A stretch of DNA of 64,000 nucleotides from NCBI GenBank assembly GCA_963837715.1, contig CAWIOF010000002.1:1054001-1118000 (forward strand), given 5' to 3'. The stretch's first letter is position 1, and the number at the start of each line of letters is the position of its first letter. This document shows positions 54,388-63,483 of this stretch, in pieces. Origin of the DNA: JANYLB01 sp963837715 (GTDB lineage Bacteria; Actinomycetota; Acidimicrobiia; IMCC26256; JANYLB01). The translations under genes and the position numbers were made by a program. The notes beneath the pieces are model-generated. The model saw only the letters and a list, made by a program, of their open reading frames with translations, ran no database searches and was not told the DNA's origin.

Positions 54388-55143
54388 ATGGGCGACGAGA
54401 CCGCTGCACTGCTCGTCGACCTCGTGTCGGAGCAGGACGCGCTCTTCGACGTGCTCGGCTCGGTCACCGGCGACACCTGGTTCGCGGCGACTCCGGCGAA
54501 GGGGTGGGACATCCGCGACTCGGTCGCGCACCTCGCCGACACCGACGAGATCGCAGTCGACACCTGTCTCGGTCGGGCCCGTCCGCTGAACGACTTCGGC
54601 GCCACGCTCGCCGGCGCGGAGGACCTGACCTTCTGGGGTGTGCTCCGGGGCCGACGGATGCCCGGGGCCGACGTGCTCGCGTGGTGGCAGCGCGCGGCCG
54701 CGGAGGAACGGGAGGTGCTCGCCGGGCTCGATCCCACGACGCGGGTCCCGTGGGGCCTCGGGATGCGGGTGTCGTCGTTCGTCACCGCCCGCCTGATGGA
54801 GACGTGGGCCCACGGACTCGACATCCGCACCACGCTCGGCGTCGAGTCGCCCGACACCGCCCGTCTCCGCAACGTCGCGTGGCTCGCGATCCGCGCGCTC
54901 CCCTACGCCTTCAGCGTCGCCGGGGTCGAGCCTCCCGGGGTCCCGATCCGGTTCGAGCTGCAGGGACCCGACGACGATGTGTGGACGTTCGGCCCGCCCG
55001 ACGTGCCCGACGTCGTCCGGGGCGACGCCGGCCAGTTCTGCCGGCTGTTCGTGCAACGCCTGACCCGCGCCGACGCGACGAGTCTCGTTGCCGAGGGCGA
55101 CGCCGCCGACGCCGCACTCGACGTCGCCCGCGCCTATCTCTGA
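54388..55143 (+). CDS. MDMPI/DinB-type protein (TIGR03084-like)
   Basis: 251 residues from ATG at 54388. The first part (LVSEQDALFDVLGSVT, WDIRDSVAHLADTDE) and MAARLMETWAHGLDIR supply the His/Glu/His metal triad. Length and order suit the TIGR03084 family, related to mycothiol-dependent maleylpyruvate isomerases. Function unknown. Frame intact. Confidence 0.82.
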   Translation: MGDETAALLVDLVSEQDALFDVLGSVTGDTWFAATPAKGWDIRDSVAHLADTDEIAVDTCLGRARPLNDFGATLAGAEDLTFWGVLRGRRMPGADVLAWWQRAAAEEREVLAGLDPTTRVPWGLGMRVSSFVTARLMETWAHGLDIRTTLGVESPDTARLRNVAWLAIRALPYAFSVAGVEPPGVPIRFELQGPDDDVWTFGPPDVPDVVRGDAGQFCRLFVQRLTRADATSLVAEGDAADAALDVARAYL

Positions 55144-55152
55144 GGAGTCACT

Positions 55153-55683
55153 GTGCCGCTGTACTCGTTCGAGGGACTCACGCCCGACGTGGCCGAGAGC
55201 GCGTTCATCGCCCCGACTGCCACGCTCGTCGGTGACGTGATCGTCGAGGAGGGCGCGTCGATCTGGTATGGCGCGGTGGTGCGCGCCGACTACGCACCGG
55301 TCGTGATCCGGCGGGGCGCCAACATCCAGGACGGCGCGGTCCTGCACGGACCGCCGGGACTCACCACCGAGGTCGGACCCGGCGCGACCGTTGCCCACAA
55401 CTGCGTCGTCCACGGCGCGATCCTCGGTGAGGAGTGCCTGGTCGCCAACGGCGCGGTGGTCCTCGACGGCGCGACCGTCGGCGTGCGGGCCCTCGTCGCC
55501 GCGGGGTCGCTGGTCGCGTCGGGCTTCGTGGTGCCCGACGGCCAGCTCGCGGCCGGCTCCCCCGCCGTGGTCAAGCGCCCCGTCGCCGGTTCCCCCGCCG
55601 ACTTCTGGGTCCAGGCCAACCCGTCGGCCTACGCCGAGCTCGCCCAACGCCACCGCCTCGGCATCGAATGGCTCCGCGACTAG
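55153..55683 (+). CDS. Gamma-class carbonic anhydrase family (left-handed beta-helix)
   Basis: 176 residues of hexapeptide repeats. WYGAVVRADYAPVVIRRGAN, DGAVLHGPPG, and VAHNCVVHGAILGEECLVANGAVV give the His ligands of the active site (His near 80, 105 and 110). Related to CaiE/YrdA; CO2 hydration is possible. Only 9 bases after the preceding gene, so cotranscribed. Confidence 0.88.
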   Translation: MPLYSFEGLTPDVAESAFIAPTATLVGDVIVEEGASIWYGAVVRADYAPVVIRRGANIQDGAVLHGPPGLTTEVGPGATVAHNCVVHGAILGEECLVANGAVVLDGATVGVRALVAAGSLVASGFVVPDGQLAAGSPAVVKRPVAGSPADFWVQANPSAYAELAQRHRLGIEWLRD

Positions 55684-55686
55684 CTC

Positions 55687-55859
55687 GATGGTCGAATCCG
55701 CTGCGCCGGCTCGATCGCCCACCAATGCACGACCCGCGTCCACTGTCCGCCGGCTCCGCTTCTTCTCCTGTTCTGATGGTCGAATCCGCTCCGCCGGCTC
55801 GATCGCTCACCCGTTGGCGTCCCGTGAGTGAATGTCCGCCGGTTCCGCTTCTTCTCCTG
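55687..55859. repeat. Dispersed A/B repeat, copy 4 (B-A-B-A)
   Basis: Motif B at 55687-55723 and 55775-55812, motif A at 55744-55770 and 55833-55859, in plus orientation. This is the fullest example: two alternating copies fill the gap between the carbonic anhydrase gene and the convergent SDR gene. The two B copies differ at a few bases. Confidence 0.8.
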
Positions 55860-55872
55860 CCCACCAAGTCCA

Positions 55873-56628
55873 CTACAGGGACATGCCGCCTTCGACGGGG
55901 ATGACGTCGCCGGTCATCCACGAGGAGAGGTCGGAGGCGAGGAAGAGGGCGAGGCCGGCGATGTCGTCGGGGACTCCGAGCCGCTGCATCGGGTGCCGGG
56001 CTGCCATCGCTTCCTCGCCCGTCTCCCAGATCGCCTTGGCCATGTCGGTCTTCACGAGGCCGGGGGCGATTGCGTTGACGCGCACCGTCGGTGCGAGCTC
56101 GAGCGCGAGCTGGCGGGTCATGTGCGCGAGTGCCGCCTTCGACACGTTGTAGATCCCGATGAACGGCGCGGGCCGCATGCCACCGATCGAGACGATGTTG
56201 AGGATCGTGCCGCCGTGCTCCTCCATCCACACCCGCCACGCCGCCTGGGCCAGCAGGAGCGGCCCGACCACGTTCACCTCGAGCACCTTGTCGACGGCCC
56301 GGGTCTCGGTCTCGATCAACGGACCGAACGTCGGGTTCGTCGCCGCGTTGTTCACGAGGATGTCGAGCCGGCCCAGCTCCGCGACGCACGCGCTCGTCAC
56401 GGCGTCGATGGCTTCGGGATCACCGGCCGACCCGGCGAAGGTGAGCACCCGACCCCCGATCGCCTCGAGCGCGGCCTGGGTCTCCTCGAGCTCCGCGGGC
56501 TTCCGCGCGAGGATCGCCACCGAGGCACCGGCCGTCACGTAGGCCTCGGCGATGGCGCGGCCGATGCCGCGGGTCCCGCCGGTGATCAGGGCCACCTTCC
56601 CGTCGAGCCGGAGCTCCGGCGAGATCAC
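55873..56628 (-). CDS. Short-chain dehydrogenase/reductase
   Basis: 251 residues from GTG at 56628. LITGGTRGIGRAIAEAY (TGxxxGxG cofactor motif), NNAATNPTF, and YNVSKAALAHM (catalytic Tyr and Lys). The final IPVEGGMSL is classical. Substrate unknown; steroid or acyl reduction is possible. Follows the GroES-like gene by 10 bases. Confidence 0.92.
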   Translation of the reverse strand: MISPELRLDGKVALITGGTRGIGRAIAEAYVTAGASVAILARKPAELEETQAALEAIGGRVLTFAGSAGDPEAIDAVTSACVAELGRLDILVNNAATNPTFGPLIETETRAVDKVLEVNVVGPLLLAQAAWRVWMEEHGGTILNIVSIGGMRPAPFIGIYNVSKAALAHMTRQLALELAPTVRVNAIAPGLVKTDMAKAIWETGEEAMAARHPMQRLGVPDDIAGLALFLASDLSSWMTGDVIPVEGGMSL

Positions 56629-56638
56629 CGGGGCGGGG

Positions 56639-56968
56639 TCACAGGTAGAGACCGGCCTGCCCGTCGGACTCGACCCGACCCGACGCCACCGCGTGGACGT
56701 CGCGCTCCCGGAGGATGAGGTACTCGTCGCCCCGGATCTCGGCCTCGAAGCCGGTGTCGGGGGCGAAGAGGACCTGGTCACCCTCTTCGACGTTGCGGAC
56801 CGTGGGGCCGACGGCCACGACCTCGGCCCACCCGAGCCGCCGGTCACGGTTCGCCGTGGCCGGGATGAGGATCCCGGATCGCGACTTCTGCTCGCCCAGC
56901 TCGGTCGACGGCAGGGCCAGGATCCGATCGGCCGTCATGCGGATGGGGATCTTGCCGTCGTCGGCCAC
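56639..56968 (-). CDS. GroES-like co-chaperonin, without a groEL partner here
   Basis: 109 residues. KIPIRMTADRILALPSTELGEQ, SGILIPATANRDRRLGWAEVVAVG and GDQVLFAPDTGFEAEIRGDEYLILRERDVHAV give a GroES beta-barrel. The C-terminal extension (about 15 residues) and the weak mobile loop (QKSRSGI) are unusual. No groEL lies nearby. It may be a second co-chaperonin or serve another partner. Confidence 0.72.
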   Translation of the reverse strand: MADDGKIPIRMTADRILALPSTELGEQKSRSGILIPATANRDRRLGWAEVVAVGPTVRNVEEGDQVLFAPDTGFEAEIRGDEYLILRERDVHAVASGRVESDGQAGLYL

Positions 56969-57058
56969 GGGTCGAGGTTAGCGGGGGCGAGGTTCCCGTC
57001 CCGGGCTCGCGGGGAGCTGATCCGTGCCCGATCCGTTCCGGGGGCTAGATTCCAGCGC

Positions 57059-57979
57059 GTGTCCGCACTGCCCGAGTCCGCGCTCCCCGGCGTCGCCCGC
57101 GTGCCCGGCACGTTCTCGACGGTCGGCGCCTACGTGCGGCTCACCAAGCCGCGGGTGATCGAGCTCCTCCTCGTCACGACCGTCCCCGCGATGATCCTCG
57201 CCGCCGAGGGCATGCCGTCGATCGGACTGATGGTCGCGGTGCTCGTGGGCGGCACCCTCGCCGCCGGCGGGGCGAACGCCATCAACTGCTGGGTCGAGCG
57301 CGACAGCGACCAGGTCATGCACCGGACCCGTCACCGGCCGCTCCCGTTGGGCGAGATCTCCCCCACCAGCGCCCTCGTCTTCGCGATCGCGCTGGAGTTC
57401 ATCGCCTTCGGGTTGCTCTGGGCGACCGCGAACCTCCTCGCCGCCGTCCTCGCGGTCAGCGCCACGATCTTCTACGTGTTCGTGTACACGATCTGGTTGA
57501 AGCCCCGCAGTCCGCAGAACATCGTGATCGGTGGCGCCGCCGGCGCGGTCCCGGTGCTCGTCGGTTGGGCCGCGGTGACGGGTTCGCTCGCCGCGCCGGC
57601 CTGGGTCCTGTTCGCGGTCATCTTCTTCTGGACCCCGCCCCACTTCTGGGCCCTGTCGGTGAAGTACCGCGACGACTACGCCGCGGCGGGCATCCCGATG
57701 CTCCCGGTGGTCAAGGGACTCAAGGTCGCCTCGCACCAGATCCTCGGCTACTCCTTCGTCGTGGTCGCGACCACGCTCGTGCTCGTGCCGGTGGCGTCGA
57801 TGGGTGTCGTCTACACGGCGTCGGCGGTGGTGCTCGGGCTGGCGTTCGTCGCGCAGGCCGTGTTCCTCGTCCGCGACCTCACGCCCGAGCGTGCGCTCAA
57901 GCTCTTCATCTTCTCCAACATCTACCTCGCGCTCCTGTTCGCGGCCGTTGCCGTCGACGTCCTCGTCCGCGCCGCCTGA
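57059..57979 (+). CDS. ctaB: Protoheme IX farnesyltransferase (heme O synthase)
   Basis: 306 residues from GTG at 57059. NCWVERDSDQVMHRTRHRPLPLG and FFWTPPHFWALSVKYRDDYAAAGIPMLP are the two DxxD-type regions of UbiA enzymes; nine membrane helices. It puts farnesyl on heme B to give heme O for cytochrome oxidase. Confidence 0.94.
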   Translation: MSALPESALPGVARVPGTFSTVGAYVRLTKPRVIELLLVTTVPAMILAAEGMPSIGLMVAVLVGGTLAAGGANAINCWVERDSDQVMHRTRHRPLPLGEISPTSALVFAIALEFIAFGLLWATANLLAAVLAVSATIFYVFVYTIWLKPRSPQNIVIGGAAGAVPVLVGWAAVTGSLAAPAWVLFAVIFFWTPPHFWALSVKYRDDYAAAGIPMLPVVKGLKVASHQILGYSFVVVATTLVLVPVASMGVVYTASAVVLGLAFVAQAVFLVRDLTPERALKLFIFSNIYLALLFAAVAVDVLVRAA

Positions 57980-58601
57980 TCCGTCGCCCGACGCAACGTC
58001 GGGCGGCCCACGGCGATCCCGGACCCGCTGGATCCTCCCCGCGGTGCTCGTGGGCGCAATCGTGGTGGGTGTCGCGGCATGGGTCACCGCGACCGACGGC
58101 GGATCCGAACCCACCTCGACGACCTCCCCCACCGGCACCGCACCCGGGCCGGTGTCGTCGCCCGGCGTCGCGACCGCCGGGAGCATGGCACCCGACTTCG
58201 ACCTCCCCCGGCTGCGGGGCGACGGCACGATCCGTCTGAGCGACCTGCGGGGCACCGCGGTCGTGGTGAACTTCTGGGCTTCGTGGTGCATCCCGTGCCG
58301 GAAGGAGTTCCCCGTGCTCCGCCGGGTGCAGCGCCGGTACCGCGACGACGACGTCGTGATCGTCGGCATCACCTACCGCGACATCCCGTCCGACGCCCGC
58401 GCCTTCGCCCGCGACGAGCGTGCGACCTGGAACCTCGTCACCGACGAACGCAGCACGACCGCGGTCGACTACGGGGTCCGGGCCATCCCGCAGACGTTCT
58501 TCATCGCGCCCGACGGCCGGATCTCGCAGCGCTACTTCCAGGCGCCGTCGGAAGCGACGTTCGCCGCCGAGATCGACAAGATCCTGCCGCCGATCCGATG
58601 A
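57948..58601 (+). CDS. TlpA/ResA-like membrane thioredoxin
   Basis: 217 residues from TTG at 57948, overlapping ctaB. An N-terminal membrane anchor (RWILPAVLVGAIVVGVAAW) is followed by a Ser/Thr-rich linker and a thioredoxin fold with NFWASWCIPCRKEFP. The CxxC is outside the membrane. Probably supports cytochrome c or cytochrome oxidase assembly, consistent with ctaB upstream. The start is a guess: no ATG or GTG precedes the anchor. Confidence 0.8.
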   Translation: MPSTSSSAPPDPSPDATSGGPRRSRTRWILPAVLVGAIVVGVAAWVTATDGGSEPTSTTSPTGTAPGPVSSPGVATAGSMAPDFDLPRLRGDGTIRLSDLRGTAVVVNFWASWCIPCRKEFPVLRRVQRRYRDDDVVIVGITYRDIPSDARAFARDERATWNLVTDERSTTAVDYGVRAIPQTFFIAPDGRISQRYFQAPSEATFAAEIDKILPPIR

Positions 58602-58696
58602 CGGCTTCGCGTCATCAACTCTTCACTGTTCTCCCATCGGTGGTTCCCTAAGCTCGTCGGCGGCGGCGACCGCCGCCGCACCGGAGAGGAGCGCAC

Positions 58697-59425
58697 ATGC
58701 CGAAGCCCACGATCGTTCTCGTCCACGGCGCCTGGGCCGACGGGTCGAGCTGGAACGCCGTCTCGGTCGAGCTGCAGAGCCAGGGCTTCTCGGTGCTGAC
58801 TCCTCCCAACCTGCTCCGCGGGGTCGCAGGCGACGCGGCGTACATCGCGTCGTTCCTCGCCCAGCGAACGACCGGTCCGGTCGTGCTCGTCGGCCACTCG
58901 TACGGCGGCGTCGCGATCACCAACGCCGGGACCGCCGGCGGTGATGTCAAGGCGCTCGTCTACGTCAATGCCTTCATCCCCGAGGTCGGCGAGAGTGTCT
59001 TCGACATCCTCGGCGGATCGGGGTCTGCGCTCGACGTGCCGGATCCCACCGCCGTGCTCGACCTCGCGGGCTACCCCGACTCGCCGGAAGGCGATGTCGA
59101 GGCGTTCCTCAAGCCGTCGACCGTGCACGATTCCTTCGCCCAGGATCTGGCCGAGGCCGATCGTTGGTTGATCGCGGCCAGCCAGCGGCCCATCGCCCTC
59201 GGGGCGAACGTCGGCCCGACCGAGTCGGCGGCATGGAAGTCGATCCCGAGTTGGGCCGTGGTCGGGACCGAGGATCGGGTGATCCCGCCGGCGACCCAGC
59301 GGAGCATGGCCGAACGGGCCGGTGCCACGATCACCGAGGTCGAGGCTTCGCATGTGTCGATGGTGTCGCACCCCGCCGTGACCGTCGACGCAATCCTCGC
59401 GGCGACCGCCACCATCGACGGCTGA
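58697..59425 (+). CDS. Alpha/beta hydrolase
   Basis: 242 residues. IVLVHGAWADGSSWNAV (oxyanion His-Gly), VVLVGHSYGGVA (Ser nucleophile), and WAVVGTEDRVIPP with VEASHVSMV (His). Resembles the salicylate esterase / EstC-like group. GGAGAGGAG is upstream. Substrate unknown. Confidence 0.88.
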   Translation: MPKPTIVLVHGAWADGSSWNAVSVELQSQGFSVLTPPNLLRGVAGDAAYIASFLAQRTTGPVVLVGHSYGGVAITNAGTAGGDVKALVYVNAFIPEVGESVFDILGGSGSALDVPDPTAVLDLAGYPDSPEGDVEAFLKPSTVHDSFAQDLAEADRWLIAASQRPIALGANVGPTESAAWKSIPSWAVVGTEDRVIPPATQRSMAERAGATITEVEASHVSMVSHPAVTVDAILAATATIDG

Positions 59426-59433
59426 GCGCCGAG

Positions 59434-60162
59434 CTACTCCTCCCAGCGGAAGTAGCGGATCGCGAGCAGCGGTGCCGCGACGGCCCAGACCACGAGCACC
59501 GCGAAGCTGCCGAGCGGCAGGTGCGGATTGTCCCGGAGCACGCCGCGCACGCTCTCGGAGAGCGCGGCAGCGGGAAGGAGCTCGGCCACGAAGCGGACGC
59601 CCGCGGGGAGGCGTGCCAGTGGGTAGGCCATGCCCCCGAGGAACAGCAACACCAGATAGAGACCGTTGGCGACCGCGAGGTTCGCCTCCGCCCGAAGGGT
59701 CCCGGCCAGGAGCATCCCGATCCCCGCGAACGCCACGGTGCCGATGAGCAGGATCACGATCGCGGGAAGGATCCCGGCGGTCACCTTCCAGCCGAGTGCG
59801 ATTCCGACGATCACGATGAGGATGGCCTGGATGACCTCGATGGCGAGGACGTTCATGGTCTTGGCGACGAGGAGGCCGCTGCGGCTGAGCGGCGTGGAGC
59901 CGAGGCGCTTCAGCACCCCGTAGCGGCGTTCGTACCCGGTCGCGATCCCGAGGCTCACCATCGCCGTCGACATCACCGCGAGCGAGAGGATCCCGGGTAC
60001 GAGGAAGTCGACCGGGTCCTTCACGGAGCTGACACCGTCGAACTCGGCGAAGAACACGAGCACGCCGAGCGGGATCCCGAGCGTCACGAGGAGGCTCTCC
60101 GACCGACGGACGGTCAGGAGCATCTCCACGCGCGCCTGCGCGGTGAGCGCGGCGCGCTTCAC
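59434..60162 (-). CDS. ABC-2 type transporter permease
   Basis: 242 residues with six membrane helices, RYGVLKRLGSTPLSRSGLLVAKT near the middle. Paired with the ATPase gene (its start overlaps the ATPase stop). Exports a small molecule or lipid; substrate unknown. Confidence 0.88.
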   Translation of the reverse strand: MKRAALTAQARVEMLLTVRRSESLLVTLGIPLGVLVFFAEFDGVSSVKDPVDFLVPGILSLAVMSTAMVSLGIATGYERRYGVLKRLGSTPLSRSGLLVAKTMNVLAIEVIQAILIVIVGIALGWKVTAGILPAIVILLIGTVAFAGIGMLLAGTLRAEANLAVANGLYLVLLFLGGMAYPLARLPAGVRFVAELLPAAALSESVRGVLRDNPHLPLGSFAVLVVWAVAAPLLAIRYFRWEE

Positions 60163-61106
60163 GACGCGTCCTCGGCGACGGGGCGTTCCTCGCTCGTCAT
60201 GCGGAGGAACACCTCCTCGAGGCTCCGGCGACCCGCACGCAGATCGCCGAGCGAGATGTCTTCGTCGCGCAGCCAGGCGGTGAGGTCGGCGAGCAGCGTA
60301 GGTGTCGATGTGGTCGCGACGACATACTCCCCGGGTCGGATCTCCGTGACGGCATCGGCGGCGAGGCCCAGCGCCTTGGCGAGGCCGCGCCGGTCGAGGC
60401 CCGTCGCGGCGCTGAAGCTGACCTCCTCGTCGCCGGCGCGGGCCATGAGCTCGGCCGGGCTGCCCGCGGCGACGACGCGCCCGTGGTCGACGATCGCGAC
60501 GCGGTCGCAGAGGTGTTCGGCCTCGTCCATCGCGTGGGTGGTGAGCACGATGGTCACGCCGTCGTCGCGGAGCTCACGCACGAGCTGCCACGTGGTCGCC
60601 CGGGCCCGCGGGTCCATTCCCGCGGTCGGTTCGTCGAGGAACACGAGGCGAGGCCGACCGATGAGGGCCAACGCGAGCGAGAGTCGTTGACACTGGCCGC
60701 CCGAGAGCCTGCGGACGAGCGTCGTCCGGGCGTCGTCGAGACCCACCAGTTGCAGCAGTCGCTCGGGATCGTCGGCGTCGTCGTAGTACGACGCGAAGAG
60801 CTGGAGGGCCTCGAGCGGCTTCACTCCCGGGTAGAGACCGCCCTCCTGCAGCATCACCCCGATCTGCGGGTGCAGCGCCTTGGCGTCGCGCCAGGGATCG
60901 AGGCCGAGGACACGCACCGTTCCCGCGTCGGCATCCCGGTATCCCTCGAGGATCTCGACCGTGGTGGTCTTGCCCGCACCGTTGGGTCCGAGCAGCCCGA
61001 ACACCTCACCGACGCCCACCGAGAGGCTGATGCCGTCGACCGCGCGCCGCTCGCCGTAACGCTTCGCGAGCCCGACGACCTCGATCGCGGGGGCAGTCGG
61101 TTCCAT
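60159..61106 (-). CDS. ABC transporter ATP-binding protein
   Basis: 315 residues. Walker A GPNGAGKTT, signature LSGGQCQRLSLALALIG, Walker B RLVFLDEPTAGMDP and H-loop TTHAMDEAE. The C-terminal 80 residues are an ABC-2 specific extension. Forms an exporter with the next gene; DrrA/CcmA-like. Confidence 0.93.
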   Translation of the reverse strand: MEPTAPAIEVVGLAKRYGERRAVDGISLSVGVGEVFGLLGPNGAGKTTTVEILEGYRDADAGTVRVLGLDPWRDAKALHPQIGVMLQEGGLYPGVKPLEALQLFASYYDDADDPERLLQLVGLDDARTTLVRRLSGGQCQRLSLALALIGRPRLVFLDEPTAGMDPRARATTWQLVRELRDDGVTIVLTTHAMDEAEHLCDRVAIVDHGRVVAAGSPAELMARAGDEEVSFSAATGLDRRGLAKALGLAADAVTEIRPGEYVVATTSTPTLLADLTAWLRDEDISLGDLRAGRRSLEEVFLRMTSEERPVAEDAS

Positions 61107-61164
61107 CGACGGCCGAGACTACCGGCTCCACCCCCGCACCCCCCGTTCCGGGGAACCGCGGCCG

Positions 61165-61279
61165 TGTCCGCCGCCTCCGCTTCTTCTCCTACCTGATGGG
61201 TCGAATCCGCTGCGGCGGCTCGACCGCCCACCGGTTCACGCACTCATCGCGCGTGTCCGCCGCCTCCGCTCCTTCTCCT
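61165..61279. repeat. Dispersed A/B repeat, copy 5 (A-B-A)
   Basis: Motif A at 61165-61190 and 61254-61279, motif B at 61195-61232, plus orientation. It separates the ABC transporter start from the polyprenyl synthase end and reaches into the stop of the latter. Confidence 0.78.
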
Positions 61280-62366
61280 ACTCGTCACGCCAGGCGACGT
61301 AGGTGGCGAGGTCGCAGAGGGCCCGGCGGGCTTCGTCGGTGAGGGGTGCCCGGTCGATCGCGGTGAGCGCCTCGCCCACTCGGGTCTCGATCGTCGCTTC
61401 GACCTCGGCGCGGGCTCCGGTCTCCTCCAGCACGGCGCGGAGTCCTTCGATCTCGGCGGCCGAGAGGTCGGGGGATCCGATCCGTTCGAGCAGCCGGGCG
61501 CCGGCGCCGGTGGCCCGCGCACTCGCCGCGGCCACGAGGGGCGTCAGCTTGCCCTCCCGGAGGTCGTCGCCGACGGGCTTGCCGGTGACCGACGCGTCGC
61601 CGAACACCCCCAGGATGTCGTCGCGCGACTGGAACGCCTCGCCGAGCGGGAGGCCGATCCCGGTGAGCGGCTCGGCCAGCTCGGGCAACCGTCCCGCCAG
61701 CGCCGCACCGAGGTGCAGCGGCCGCTCCACGGTGTACTTGCCCGACTTGTACCACTCGATGCGCCGGGCGTCGTCGGGATCACGGTCACCGGTGGCGGTC
61801 GCGGCGAGGTCGAGGTACTGGCCCACGCACAGCTCCACCCGGAGCTCGTCGAAGATCGGTCGGGCCGCGGCCGGTGCACCCGCCATGAGCATGTCGGCGT
61901 AGACGAACGCGAAGTCGCCGACGAGGATGGCCACGCCCTCGCCGAACCGTCGCCCGTCGCCGCGCCACGCTTCGTCGCGGTGGCGGTCGATGAAGCTGCG
62001 GTGGATCGACGGCAGACCTCGCCGCCGATCGGATCCGTCCATGATGTCGTCGTGCACGAGCGCGAACGTGTGCAGCAGCTCGAGCGCGCCTGCCGCGTCG
62101 ACGACCATCGGGTCGTCGGGCGAACCACCCGCACCGACGAACGCCCAGTGGCAGAACGCCGGTCGGAGTCGCTTCCCTCCCGCGACCACGAGTTCCGACA
62201 ACGCCTGGATCGGAGCTGCGAGTGCGGGATCGACGAGCGTCCAGCGCGTCAGCTCGGCGTCGAGCAGCGCGGCGACGCGGCGGGCGGCTCGGTCGCCGCC
62301 TTCGGCGAGGCTGGCCGGTGCCGGAGCCGCCGTGCGCCCGGCCTGCGTGAGCGACTCCGGGCCCAT
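61278..62366 (-). CDS. Polyprenyl diphosphate synthase
   Basis: 362 residues. First Asp-rich motif DDIMDGSD at about 106-113, second SRDDILG; KRLRPAFCHWAF gives the KRxRP. It condenses isopentenyl diphosphate onto an allylic diphosphate; FARM-region small residues suggest a C20 or longer chain. Geranylgeranyl or menaquinone side-chain precursor is likely. Confidence 0.9.
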   Translation of the reverse strand: MGPESLTQAGRTAAPAPASLAEGGDRAARRVAALLDAELTRWTLVDPALAAPIQALSELVVAGGKRLRPAFCHWAFVGAGGSPDDPMVVDAAGALELLHTFALVHDDIMDGSDRRRGLPSIHRSFIDRHRDEAWRGDGRRFGEGVAILVGDFAFVYADMLMAGAPAAARPIFDELRVELCVGQYLDLAATATGDRDPDDARRIEWYKSGKYTVERPLHLGAALAGRLPELAEPLTGIGLPLGEAFQSRDDILGVFGDASVTGKPVGDDLREGKLTPLVAAASARATGAGARLLERIGSPDLSAAEIEGLRAVLEETGARAEVEATIETRVGEALTAIDRAPLTDEARRALCDLATYVAWRDE

Positions 62367-62456
62367 GTCCCCACTGTAGGTTCCGGTTCCGGCTCGACCC
62401 CGATCCGACGGGCCCTACTCCCCGAGCCGGAGCGGGATCCGGCCTACCGTGGCGCC

Positions 62457-62879
62457 GTGCCGTTGTTCCTCACTCCCGAATGGATCGCCGAGCTCGCGAC
62501 CGCGCTCGCCGCCGTGCCGCTCCCCACCCACGAACCGTTCCCGGCGTTCACGCTCCACCACGTGGTGTCGGGTCCCGGTACGCCCGGCGCGGAGTGCGGG
62601 TATGCCGTCACCTGCGACGACAGCGGGTTCCGCGTGGTCGTCGACACCGCTCCCGCGCCGGGCGATCTCGTCTTCCGGACCGACTACGCAACCGCCGCCG
62701 CCCTCCAACGGGGTGAGCTCTCCGCGCAGGAAGCGCTGGAATCCGGTCGCCTCGAAGTTCGGGGTCGCCTGGATCGGGTCACCGGCGCCCGCAAGATCCT
62801 CGTCGCGCTCGACGACGCCACCCGCGAGCTCCGAGCCGGCACGACCTACGCTCCGGTGCCGGAACCCGAGCTCCCGTGA
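62457..62879 (+). CDS. SCP2-like lipid-transfer domain protein
   Basis: 140 residues from GTG at 62457. FHHVVSGPG-type start (TLHHVVSGPGTPG) and FRTDYATAAALQRGELSAQEAL with a tail ILVALDDATRELR resemble SCP2/sterol carrier-like folds with a hydrophobic tunnel. Function unknown. Divergent from the polyprenyl synthase; a strong hairpin follows its stop. Confidence 0.65.
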   Translation: MPLFLTPEWIAELATALAAVPLPTHEPFPAFTLHHVVSGPGTPGAECGYAVTCDDSGFRVVVDTAPAPGDLVFRTDYATAAALQRGELSAQEALESGRLEVRGRLDRVTGARKILVALDDATRELRAGTTYAPVPEPELP

Positions 62880-62916
62880 CGTTCCCTGGCGTCGGGAGCG
62901 ACTCGGAGCTCTCGCG

Positions 62917-62954
62917 CTGACGCCCCGACCTCCAGAGGACGGTCGGGGCGTCAG
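62917..62954. terminator. Perfect 14-bp hairpin after the SCP2-like gene
   Basis: CTGACGCCCCGACC (62917-62930) and GGTCGGGGCGTCAG (62941-62954) pair perfectly around a 10-base loop. It lies 38 bases after the stop of the SCP2-like gene and is the best terminator candidate in the window, though no T-run follows. Confidence 0.8.
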
Positions 62955-63049
62955 AACTGTGGGGTCGGGAGCTGACCGGATACGGCCGGCCGTTGTGGTG
63001 CCCCCGACCCCGAGATGTTTCTACCGCATCGCGGCCCGTCCGACACCTC

Positions 63050-63079
63050 TTGACTTCGCCCGCCCGGGCCCGAGAAAAT
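63050..63079 (+). promoter_or_regulatory. Possible promoter of the STAS gene
   Basis: TTGACT (63050-63055) and GAAAAT (63074-63079) are spaced by 18 bases, with the ATG of the STAS gene 51 bases downstream. Weak -10 match. Confidence 0.3.
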
Positions 63080-63129
63080 GCGCTCTCACACGTTGCGTTT
63101 TCGTTGGATACGGCCTTCGGAGGTGCGTC

Positions 63130-63462
63130 ATGGTCGAAGCGGGGTACGAGATCGCCCTGGTGCATCTGGATGGGCAGGCGGAGATCCGTCTCGTCGGCGA
63201 GTTCGACCTCGCCGCCGCCCCGGACCTCAGGCGTGAGCTCCTCTCTCGGCTGACGGCGTCGATCCCGGTTGAGGTCGACATGCGCGCGGTCACGTTCATG
63301 GACTCGTCGACCGTGGGAGTCTTCATCCATGCGCACAAGCTCGCAGCCGAGAAGGGGACGACGTTCAGGCTCGTGAACGTCACCGGGTCCTGTTCCGAGG
63401 TGCTCGAGATCACCGGACTCACCCAGTTGCTCGTCGACGATCCCGAGGCGCGGACCGTCTAG
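63130..63462 (+). CDS. STAS-domain anti-anti-sigma-type protein
   Basis: 110 residues. RLVGEFDLAAAPDLRRELL and TFMDSSTVGVFIHAHKLA are the STAS core; Ser59 in MDSSTVG is the predicted phosphorylation site for an RsbW-like kinase. No cognate kinase or sigma factor is in the window. Possible stress or general regulatory role. Confidence 0.88.
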   Translation: MVEAGYEIALVHLDGQAEIRLVGEFDLAAAPDLRRELLSRLTASIPVEVDMRAVTFMDSSTVGVFIHAHKLAAEKGTTFRLVNVTGSCSEVLEITGLTQLLVDDPEARTV

Positions 63463-63483
63463 ACCGGCGGCCTCGAGCATTCG

